A stretch of 64,000 nt of DNA, taken from Ancylostoma caninum (lineage: Eukaryota; Nematoda; Chromadorea; Rhabditida; Ancylostomatidae). Of the stretch, positions 9,915 through 19,114 are shown one piece after another. The notes beneath the pieces were generated by a model. That model was given only the letters and a program-made list of their open reading frames with translations, searched no databases and was not told the origin of the DNA. The translations under genes were made by a program, and so were the position numbers. The first letter of the stretch is position 1. Every line of letters begins with the position of its first letter. Location of the stretch: contig JBAJFG010000019.1 of NCBI GenBank assembly GCA_037903475.1, positions 1,612,001 through 1,676,000 of the forward strand, read 5' to 3'.

Positions 9915-10657
9915 CTCAGACACTTGATGCTGCCGGTCCCCCGACCAGTAGGTGCAGACCGGCCGGGCAGCAGCCCATCACCGGTCGGTCGCTGTACACC
10001 TACGACCACACCTACGACCGGCCGGGGATTGTTTCATGGCCGGCCGGCCAGTCGACCACTACAACCTTCCGGCCGGTCGATCGGCTATGGTAGCATTCTG
10101 GCCAGCCCGGTCGGAATGGTCGGTTAGTATAGTGGGGTAGTGATAAGGCATGAACGTATAAGCCGAGAGAAACAGATAAGAAGCACGGATGGCTGAGTGG
10201 ATAAAGCAGCGGATTCTCAAACAGCCAGAAACAAAGGTCAGGTCGGTTCGATTCCAATCGGTGGTAGAAGAAAGCTAAGATTGCGAAAACAGGTGAGAGA
10301 TTTGCAAAGAGGCACCTTTTCCAATTCCTGATGAGAATTTGCTGATTTGTGCTGCCTTTTTATCACTACGGATCCACAGCTGCGTAGAGCTCGGAGCTTT
10401 TCTGTGCGAGGCACTGCGCAACCGGACGCCAAGCTGTCAGAGGTTGTAACGCTACTTGCTGCCATTTGAGGGGTAATCGTAGAAAACTTTGCCCTTAGCA
10501 CGCGATTTTGAGCAGTAGCGGCTGTACCCACTCGAATTGGAGCAGTTCCGGCTGAGCGGAAGCCGGTCGGCCTTCTCTACCATTACCGACCGGGCTCCGA
10601 ACCGGTGATTCCGCGGCCGGTAATGGTAAAGCGGGCCGGCCGCATGAAGTGCCTGAG
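9915..10657. mobile_element. Terminal-inverted-repeat element with GC-rich ends, carrying a tRNA-like segment
   Basis: The left end ctcagacacttgatgctgcc at 9915 is matched inverted by a sequence ending gcctgag at 10657. Subterminal DNA is dominated by CCGGCCGG words. No transposase ORF is visible. The ctcagacact terminus is shared with the element at 24562-24867, so these look like two members of one non-autonomous family. Confidence 0.6.
10187..10264 (+). other. tRNA-like remnant with pol III A and B boxes
   Basis: TGGCTGAGTGG (from about 10191) fits the A box and GGTTCGATTCC (from about 10244) fits the B box, with roughly tRNA spacing. Acceptor, anticodon and T stems do not pair well, so it is not a functional tRNA. 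A serine/leucine-type tRNA-derived SINE or tRNA pseudogene inside the inverted-repeat element is the best reading. Confidence 0.45.
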
Positions 10658-10774
10658 GAGAGGATATATTCCGCAAAAACAGCTTCTCAGACATTCGTGG
10701 GGGTCGACTGCAAGTAGAAAAGGGGTCCACCCCCAGTTGTACCTGGGAGTGGACTCGAAATCGTGGGGCACCTA

Positions 10775-10905
10775 CCCCCCACATATGGCCGACGTCCCCC
10801 CACGTGCCCCCAGCAGACGTCCCCCCACGTGCCCCCACAGACGTCCCCCTACGTCCCCCCGGCCAACGTCCCCCCACGTGCCCTCCATGCTACCCCCGAC
10901 GTCCA
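10775..10905. repeat. C-rich minisatellite
   Basis: The words gacgtccccc, cacgtgccccc and acctacccccc alternate about seven times on the plus strand. Upstream, 10690-10770 contains a GT-GG / CC-AC hairpin-like segment (ggggtccacccccag, then gggagtggactcg). The ORFs read through it are artefacts of the repeat. Confidence 0.75.
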
Positions 10906-11024
10906 GAACTACAACATCTAAGCTGGAATTGATCCGCTGCTTCAGGGAAAATCGCGTAGATAATCGTACCCGACAGCTCCACAGCCAACGTTTTCGCACA
11001 CAGACTTAGCCCCGCTAAGCCTGT

Positions 11025-11245
11025 TGGGTGAAAAGGGAGATGGGGGGGGGGCCACTCCTCTGAAGCCTAAGCCTAAGCCTTAAGCTTAGGCTTAAACGCA
11101 AGCTTAAGCACAGGATTAGGCTTAGGCGTAGCTTAGGCTTAAGCTTAGGCTTAGGCTAGTGCTTTTACTTTAGCTTACAAGTTGAAGCCTATGACCTCTC
11201 ATAGGGTGTTCCCCCCTCCCAACTCCCTTTTCGCCGCCTGTTTTG
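11025..11245. repeat. Palindrome containing interstitial telomere-like TTAGGC/GCCTAA repeats
   Basis: From 11056 the plus strand reads several GCCTAA units, then switches to TTAGGC units in a mixed series up to about 11160. The flanks mirror each other: gtgaaaagggagatggggg at about 11028 against ctcccaactcccttttcgcc at about 11217. TTAGGC is the standard nematode telomere word. The head-to-head arrangement is not a simple terminal tract. Confidence 0.75.
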
Positions 11246-11380
11246 ACAAGAACGGCAATAGTAATATTTCTGGTAAGGGTATTTTTGCCAGAGTCTATCC
11301 GTTAACGATTTGACACCATCAGTGATCTCAAAAAGAATTGTGTAGCAGCACCATTAGCGAAAAATGGGAGATCCCAATAC

Positions 11381-11566
11381 CTGATAGAGAAATCCAACAA
11401 GTGACTAGCTGTTCCACTAGCTTGCAAAGTTAGAAGATCGTTGAGATAGGACCTCATTCCACTTCCAATTCCGAAGTAGGTTATAAAACATCCAGCAAAC
11501 ATCTGCCTCTGCGTCGCATCTGCAATCCCAATCCAAACGGGATTTGCCCCCGAAATTGTAATTACC
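11381..11566 (-). CDS. Isolated exon-like segment with a hydrophobic stretch, unassigned
   Basis: Open reading frame with a plausible acceptor (aatag at 11567) and a donor after ATCAG at 11381. It reads VITISGANPVWIGIADATQ, then MFAGCFITYFGIGSGMRS and a Ser/Leu-rich helix. The last part loosely resembles the final membrane helix and linker of half-size ABC transporters, but no nucleotide-binding domain is visible nearby. It could be a fragment, an exon of an unrecognised minus-strand gene at 11-14 kb, or chance. Confidence 0.25.
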
Positions 11567-13021
11567 CTATTATGAGAACTCGTGAACACTTACCGCCGCT
11601 CCAAGGAAGTTAGAAGATGAAAGTGAAGGTGAGGGAAAATGAAGTTGTTGATTAATTACATATACACGTGTCATCACGGTCCCGGCGGACAGCAGCACGT
11701 CGGGGGGGGGGGGGGTATGAGCAGCACGTTCTGCCATAGCAGAACGTCGTGCCACGCTCCGCCAGTTCAAAAAGTGGGCGGGGCGATGGGGGTTCGACCC
11801 GCTGTTCGACGGCACAATTGTCTGAGTTGCTGAGGATGCGGCATGATTTTCCAGCACGGGAATGTTTGTTTATTTGATGATAACTACTGCTGAGAAGTTT
11901 ATTCCAATGGGCAAGTTTAATTTCTCAGCTTCGCTTTTTCGACCGAGGGAACTCGTCCACTCCAATGTCACGTTTGGCCTTCAAAATAGGGGTTTTTGAC
12001 CGTTCTTTCAGATAACAATCACATTATTGATATCAGCGCGTCGAGTAGGACCTGATTCTATTGATATCTCGATACCCATCATGAGGTGAGACACTGCCTT
12101 TAAAACATGACTGGTAACGTTCCGCATCAGCATAAAGCTGCGTTTTTGACACACTATGGACCAAGCACATTTTCGCATGGCGAGGGCAGATGGCCAGAGA
12201 GCATTTTTCCACCATTTATACCACCTAACTACAGGTGAACTTTTCATGGAAATGAAAAACACATTTCGTGCAAGCACCATGTGCACCAGGTTGTCCGCAA
12301 CTTCGTGGCTTTATCGGAGCAGAGAAGCTCTTCATAAAAGATATCATGCTCATTATAGATTATGCTTAGATAACTGTTAGGAATTACCCGTCCTCCTGAA
12401 CTTGAGGAGTTCTCAGAGTAAAAATAAGTTCATCTGGTTTGGACAAGTTGTACCAGTCAGAGTTGACAACCGGGGGGAGGAACAGGAAATTATATCACAA
12501 TTCGCCTGGGAAGCTCTTCCACTCTAGATGAACGGGAAGCTTACAAGCTTCCCGAAAGCGTTCATGAATCCCTGCAGTTATCCGTCGAGGGAGGCCGATC
12601 ACCTGCTGCGAATGAGGACATCACTGCTCAGTCCCTGTCGACGCGTAGCAACATCCGATTCGAGCGCGATGCATAGTGCATGTCCAGCTAACGCATTAAT
12701 AGGAGCATAAAAGCTTTCCATGAAAGATCCCATGCTCTTTCTGAATTATAGTGTTCGAAAACTGTTGAGATATAACATCTTTGCTGGGTTGCGCAGAATA
12801 TGAATAGAATATGAGTATAGATTTCGACAGGAGTAATCCTCGCAACTACAACAACTTCCTTCACGTTAAAATAAAGAGTTTCTTCCTAATGAAAAATTTC
12901 CGAGTCAGGCTAGAGGGTTTGGTAACATCACTTCTATGCAGAAATCCATGAAAGCACCCGTCTTCTTAAATGTGGAGGTGAGCCCTAGATACACGGAAGA
13001 TCTGTAATCCGCAGCTGTCAC

Positions 13022-13174
13022 CCAATATATGGATTGGGGCAGTCTGTGTCCCTCTGCTCAGCTCTATGAGACCACTTTTATGCTCTGATTCCATGATCAA
13101 ATCGACTCGGCGTCTAGTTGGTAGCCTCTCTAGAATTTTGCAGCAATGATCCGGACGAAAGATTTCAAAACTCA
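13022..13174 (-). CDS. Isolated exon-like segment, unassigned
   Basis: A 153-nt segment with a good acceptor (tttgttccag) and a gtgac donor, open throughout and symmetric in phase (1-1). It reads SFEIFRPDHCCKILERLPT, RRRVDLIMESEHKSGLIEL and so on. The residue mix looks coding, but I do not recognise the family. It may belong with the ORFs at 13.7-14.4 kb. Confidence 0.3.
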
Positions 13175-13743
13175 CTGGAACAAATGATTTGTAATTGAGT
13201 GATTGCATTATGAGTAATAGACGTTAGTAGAGAAGAGGTAGGCAGGATCACAAGGATTGGTTAGTAGGAATGAAACACACTCTGTGTTGGGCTGCCGGCG
13301 GTATCAGCTTGCTCGGTGTTTTCTGATACTTTAGTGTGTTTTGTTTAGTCTCTCCTCTATCTTCCCACTCACACTTCATTGAAAAAATATTCGTTGAAAG
13401 AACAGAGTGGCCGAAGCTTCTTTTAAAATATTAACGGGTGTGGGGTACGTATTTGCTGCGATTGCAGTAATTATCGTAATCCCCGAATATGTATTAGGAT
13501 AATGCCCTGAGTCATTTTTGCAGTAGAACTCAACAAAGATCAGGCTTGACATACATAGGCATGTCAGCTATATATGAACCTTTCGCATTGCCCTGCTCAT
13601 GTTATTTTTGTGATTTCTAATTTCTAACACCTCAGTTCGTGACGTTTTTGTGATTTCTCGCTCATTTTTCTACACGGCGCCCTGAAACCTATGAAAAAGT
13701 TCTTCAGTAATAATCCCCTCAAGAATCACCCCCCTCTGTGAAT

Positions 13744-14208
13744 ACTTCACACAGATTGTTCAAAATCTGTTTTTAGCATCTGTATTAAAACAGTCTTGGT
13801 CAATGTTACAGCTTTTGAAAGGAATTTTGTTTTGATTTTGGCCCGGGGAAGACCTCGTGCTGGGGCCTGTTCCGAAACGCATCGGAGAGCGCTCCTCCAG
13901 TCGGTCAAGAAATCGAAGCGACGCGTCATGAATTTGTTTATAGTACGACGTTTTCGAATTCCGCGTCGCAAGAACAAACAGCTGATTAGTGCATCAGTTG
14001 TGGCAGCAAGCATTGATAACTTCCTCGTTCCTTCCATCTTAACCGCTTTTTCTTTGAGGCCTTTACTTGTATCCATGTTTTTGCTTTCAAGGTCTCTTGT
14101 TGCATTTCGTTGAAAATCAAATCTATGGACTGAGAAGTAACTGTCTTGATGAATGTCTTGGTTGCTTGAACTCATAGCTGATTCTTCGCCATTCCTCATT
14201 CTACACAT
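13744..14208 (-). CDS. Long minus-strand ORF, unassigned
   Basis: Open for about 153 codons, Lys/Arg-rich, with no recognisable domain, ending at a TGA near 13744. Upstream at 14309-14437 is a 43-codon ORF whose ATG (14437) directly follows a ttgatttcag acceptor and which ends at a perfect gtaagt donor. That looks like a trans-spliced first exon, but the phases of the two pieces do not join simply. Chance ORFs of this length also occur in repeats in this window. Confidence 0.25.
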
Positions 14209-15204
14209 TTAGTTCCGCATTCTTCGTGAAAAAAAAGATCTTTTCGAAACATTATGCTATCAGTTTGCGACAACCTCTAGAAATAGTACAAAAATAAGAA
14301 GTACTTACAGTTATGGTCGGGGAAAAAAGAAGTCGAAGCGGGGGGGGACACTCACGCTCACGCGGAAAAATACCGAGCCAGAACGACGCATCATGGGGTT
14401 CCGTCTCCAGCTCTGAGTCACTTTGTCTTTGAGACATCTGAAATCAACAAAATCTTCTTCACCCAAAAGAAGCATCTTCTTCTTAGTTCGCGCTGATGAC
14501 AACGATTTTTTTTAGGAATTTTCATGAGGTATTAACTGTCGAGAACATCAGCTCTCGTAGCTAATCTAAAACTGGCTATGAGATAAAAGATATGCCGTTG
14601 TGAGAAAACATGCCCCTGGCTGCGATTGTAGGTCCCTGCCCGGGCAAGGTTTTATGAACAGCTAACCAAACAAAACAACGATTGCTATCCTGACTGATTA
14701 TCTGAGAGAGAGTATGTGAAGATGAGATGCGAAGAAGATCAAAGTTGGTTTGTTAACCTGGTTTCGCCCAGTTGTGGGTTAATTACCGAATCGCAGTCCG
14801 AAAGCAGAAGTCTAAAAATGGATGCCTCTCTCAACACCCTTCTCCGCAGTTGCGAAATACTCTTCACAATAGATGTGAAGATATCTTATCAGTCTTCAGC
14901 CTCCGTTTTCTGCCATTCGACGCGTTCAACATGAGGTACTAGCTGCCGTACCCGGCTTCGCTCGGGTGTTCAATTTCTCCCGGCAATCTGAACCTGATGT
15001 CGACACTTTTTGAATCAGAAAATCCTTTTAAAATGTTTATCGTTTGGTGATCAGCTTGAGTGACCCTTCTTCACCCCTCCGCTTCCCTCAAAAAATGGGA
15101 TGAACTTGCTTGATTGGTGAATAAATCCTAAAGTGCCTGGCTCACCCAAGTTCAGCGTTTCAGAAAATCCCAAAAGGCACGTTCTCACCAATACGTGTGC
15201 AAGA

Positions 15205-15600
15205 AAGCCGGAAAATCAATAAAACCAATAAATCGATAATTTGGCCGAAAATGGTTGTCATATTCGTGTTCAGCGTATTGAGATACCTCAGTAGACATGT
15301 CTTTACCAACCCATGACCAAGAATAGAGAAAAATCAACAAAGTCAATAAATCGATAATTTGGCGCAAAATGGTTGTCATATTCGTGTTCAGCGTATTGAG
15401 GTACCCCAGTAGACACGTCTTTACCAACCCACGACCAAGAATAGAGAAAAATCAATAAAATCAATAAATCGATAATTTGGCGCAAAATGGTCGCCATATC
15501 AGTGTTCAGCGTATTAAGGTACCCCAGTAGGCATGTTCTCTCTAGTCCCTGGTCAAGAAGAGCGAAAAATCAGTAAAATCGATATATCGATAAGCTAATC
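15205..15600. repeat. 118-bp tandem repeat, about 3.3 copies
   Basis: The word aatcgataat recurs at about 15231, 15349 and 15467, and a diverged tatcgataag at about 15585, all at 118-bp spacing. Each unit contains the word gtgttcagcgtattgaggta. Single diverged fragments of the same unit appear near 41340 and 58195-58500, so it is dispersed as well as tandem. ORFs on the minus strand are repeat-derived. Confidence 0.85.
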
Positions 15601-15770
15601 GATGGCCCCAGGTGCAAAGTAGCCTATAACCTCCGCCGGCCCTTGGAGGATCTACCTGCAAAGTTTGGTCCAGATCGGTTAATGCTCCGCGATTTCTATA
15701 AGTAACATACAAACACACAAACACACAAACACACAAACGCACAAACACACAAACACACAAACTACAGATT
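15600..15770 (+). mobile_element. RTE/SINE-like 3' end with an ACAAACAC microsatellite tail
   Basis: Following the 118-bp array, the segment with aagtttggtccagatcggtt and ataagtaacatacaaacaca runs into ACAAACAC repeats (about 15711-15762). LINE or SINE 3' ends of the RTE class often end in such short tails. Neither a promoter nor an ORF is visible, so the class is inferred. Confidence 0.4.
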
Positions 15771-16116
15771 GCGTGTTAACGTTCAGAAAAGTCACATTTT
15801 CAGTGTCTGCCTTAGCCGATGAGTTGCCCTGTGACAGGAACTTCCGCAATAGGTGGCCCTTCGGATTCTTTCAGATTTTGAATGCTAATTATTCTCTTCT
15901 GACTTTCAGATTTCAATCAAGGTTCTACTGCATTTGGTTTGCTTCAACTATTCTAATCAGTTAAACCTCTATTTATGGTTGCTTTGCCTCTCTGTTTTAC
16001 GATTGGTTTTTTACCATTTTCTCATCTGAAGTGAAATCGAACTACGCATGTGATTTTGCGTGACTACGTAAATTTGAGGAGTTTAGTATGACGACCAAAA
16101 AGTATAAACACAGCTA

Positions 16117-16279
16117 CAGTGTGTTTTTCCGGGAGTAAAATCGCGCGCGATCTGATCCATTCCAATAGATCAAATTCTCAGTCGAAAGACCACGTGAAAG
16201 CGGAGGTTCCAGCAATTCGCACGTAGCCTTTGTACTGGGCCCGCAATTGCACCGATTTTACTCCCGGAAAAACACCCTG
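16117..16279. mobile_element. 163-bp MITE with 27-bp terminal inverted repeats and TA duplication
   Basis: The ends read CAGTGTGTTTTTCCGGGAGT and, inverted, CAGGGTGTTTTTCCGGGAGT, and the match continues through AAAATCG. TA flanks both sides (16115-16116 and 16280-16281). CAGTG-type termini with TA duplication indicate the Tc1/mariner superfamily. A truncated relative of its interior is at 62582-62690. Confidence 0.85.
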
Positions 16280-17232
16280 TACGGACAGACACTTTCGCCG
16301 CAGTGAACCACCACCGACTGTTTTCCAGAGCCGTTTTGACATGTCAAAGAGCTAAAAATTCTGGCGACTGACACGTTAAAACGTGCACAGCTCGTCGACA
16401 CCACCTCTGCGCTCAATCCGCAATGGATCCCGATTGCCACTTTTCTCTTATTCGATTAGGCAATGCCCATAACCGCAGTAGAGACTATTTCTACATATTT
16501 AATTCGGCTCCTTGGCCGTCACGACAAGGCCGCTAGCATTCACCGCTGTACCCATCTACTCCCGAACGCAGCGGTCTTTCGAACACTGCGTTGGGAAGAG
16601 TTTAGAATAGGTTGTTGGTCAGTAGAACAACTTTCCGTCCCCTATCAGTGCTCCATTATTCTGTAGGTGGAGAACGGGGAGAACTGGGGCTTAGCGGATC
16701 ATCTGACAACACCTCAAGACAAATTAATTAGTCATAGACGTGCCCTCCGAGTTTCGTTTGACGTTATGATCAAGACTTACAACTTATTACTTATAGACTT
16801 CGTACTATAGTAATAGCAAACTCCCACTCAAAACGGGCACAAACCAGTCAATTTTTTTGAAGAAAATTTACTTAGTTGCAAAATACGGGTGGTGCTAAAC
16901 CTCTCTCTCTAAAAACCCTGGGAATGTTGAAGTCCAAGCCGTCGATCATGTCTACATGGCTGCTGAGATACATTCTGCAAGAACAACAGTCAAAACCTCA
17001 CCGTAGTTTCTACTCATTAATATTACTTGAAGGAGCCTTCGGCACAGTCGGCAAATTTTTACCGTTTTCTTGATTATTTATATATTTAGGCATTAGTATC
17101 GTATATATAGCGTATGTACTGCTAACAGTGGATTTTCTGGCTGCATGGGTGATTAAGGTCTTGGCATCCTAGCACCAAAAGTTCTCAGCAGCTTTAAAGC
17201 CGCAGTGTCCGCGTCTACTGTTCGCCTTCAAT

Positions 17233-18531
17233 AGCCGTATCCCGGGGCGGTTTGGCCCAGGGCCATGCGTGACCAACTGGGCCATATGCGATGGCCTCGT
17301 ATTCCGGGAGCAGCGCGCGCAATTCTAAATCGGTGCTCACTGGGCCAAGCATGGCCCACTACTTTTAGTAGGGCCATGCGACAAAATGTTCGTTTTTTGT
17401 CCGGATTCATGCGTACTTTTCATTCCTTCACCAAAAAGGATCTTCATATCGCTTTTTCTACAGATGATTTCAATAATGGCATAGCACTGTTCCATTTCAA
17501 TGCACAGTTGTCAAACAAGGTTACTGCGTAGAAATGGGAAGATTCAGTGGCACTATTCGGCTAGTCCTGTTCCAAAACTCCGAAGTGAAATATCTCGCGC
17601 AAACTTTGCCTAAGGGGTTATTCGAGGTTCTGGACATGGAAATTGTATCCAACTTGTACCGCTACTTAGTTTTTATAGTCTAACGGTAGGCATACTGCAG
17701 AGATGGAATCTCTTGCAGTCCTCTCAAATTTTGTTTAGGAGGGTTGTTTTGGGCCCTGATTATGAGTATCGCATCCATTTTCTACCGTTACCCCATTTTC
17801 GGTAGGAGATTCAGAGAAGACGCAGATTTTGGGGAGAAAACGAAGCTGGCATGCAAAATAATGCAAAATAATCGTGACTAACGCCTAAAGCGACCCTTCT
17901 ATGCAAAGTTTTAGAAGATCCTATGAGATACAGTGTTCACAGTAAACCTTGCCTAATCCAAACTAGTGTTGACCGACCTTCATTGAAAATCAAACGCAAA
18001 CATGTGTGTGCGTTCGATGCGGGGCTCACGCGCGCATCTAACATGAACTGCCTTTCCGACATATGCGTATCCCATGCGTGAGGACGTCTCTCACGCCCTA
18101 TACTGGGTGATCAGCTCTCAATTTGTTCATTTTTCTGCCCTACAACGTTTCAGATAAAAGTTATTCATGCTTGCGGCGCGTCAAAGTTTACGCGCCGATA
18201 CACAGTGCAAAGGAGGGAGGTAGAAGACAAATCCTGGCAGGTCAGCACTGTTCCTAGTTTCGCCGTTGCGACTGCCGCGCGATTAAACTACGTTTCCATT
18301 TTCGCCGCATTGGGTCGGCGCGAAAACTTCGTGGTGTTTTGTCTAGGCGCGTAAACTTTAACGCGCCGCAAGCATGATTAACTTTATAACGTGGCAAACG
18401 GCGTGCTTGTGGACAGGGCCAGCGGCCCACGCCGGAATACCGGGTCATACGCAATGGGCCATGCACGCTTGGCCAGGGCCATGCCCCACTGGGCCATGCG
18501 TGGCTGGCCCAGCGGAGTTCGGAATACGGCT
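17233..18531. mobile_element. Foldback element built of GGCCATGCG words, with a nested second MITE
   Basis: About 130 bp at 17233-17361 (start agccgtatcccggggcggtt) is matched inverted by 18405-18531 (end ggaatacggct). Both arms are rich in gggccatgcg / cgcatggccc. The interior carries no transposase and contains the separate foldback copy 18157-18385. No gene is visible between 14.5 kb and 19.1 kb apart from these elements. Confidence 0.6.
18157..18385. mobile_element. Foldback MITE, copy A
   Basis: About 38-bp inverted ends reading ttattcatgcttgcggcgcg and continuing to gtttacgcgcc. The interior is closely similar to copy B (44594-44821), in the opposite orientation, including the words ttttcgcgccgaccca and ctacctccctcctttg. 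Confidence 0.85.
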
Positions 18532-19096
18532 ACAACTGTCTCCTGCCGCGCGCGACATTTCGCGACAAAGTTCGGTTTAGGGGACCGCCTACATTAGCCG
18601 ATAACAGCTGATGCCGATATGTGCAGCTCTTACATGACACCCGCAATTATAGGTGCGAGCGATGTGCGAGAAAGGTGCGAGAATTTCTCGAGCGCACCGC
18701 TTGACCGTCACCCAATTTTCCGCACGGCAACACAAATGACGCCTAATCGCAATGTAATCCGCAACCACACAGTAGCATCGCACGCGCGTGAGGCAATTCC
18801 GATGGCAGCCTACAACACAGCCTACATTCGTTAACCTTTAAGTTTGGTTTGTCAAGACTCTCTTTATACTCGCTACACTTTGCCGAATTTTTTGTGTCCG
18901 ATGTCATCACAAAGAAAGAGTCGGCCTCATTCATTCTTAGGTGTGAGGCACTTTTGATGTAGTATGTATTGCGCTGGTAATATTAACGCTCATATCGAGC
19001 ATTAACGGTTATGCAGAGGTTGAAACCTCTTCTATTTCTACTGTTCGCATTGATTTTTTTTCTCGGAACAATAATCTTGTGAACAGTGTAGTTTTG

Positions 19097-19106
19097 TTTC
19101 TTGCAG
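19097..19106 (+). promoter_or_regulatory. Probable trans-splice acceptor of hmgs-1
   Basis: tttcttgcag ends at 19106, eight nucleotides before the start codon at 19115. A very short leader after a consensus acceptor is typical of SL-trans-spliced nematode mRNAs. The alternative is a cis-spliced non-coding first exon. Confidence 0.6.
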
Positions 19107-19114
19107 GTATCACT

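Noticed and set aside
10187..10264. Functional tRNA gene
   Set aside because: A and B boxes fit, but acceptor and anticodon stems do not pair.
10452..11009. ORFs of 141 and 134 codons
   Set aside because: Gly/Arg- or Pro-rich translations of the C-rich minisatellite and TIR element.
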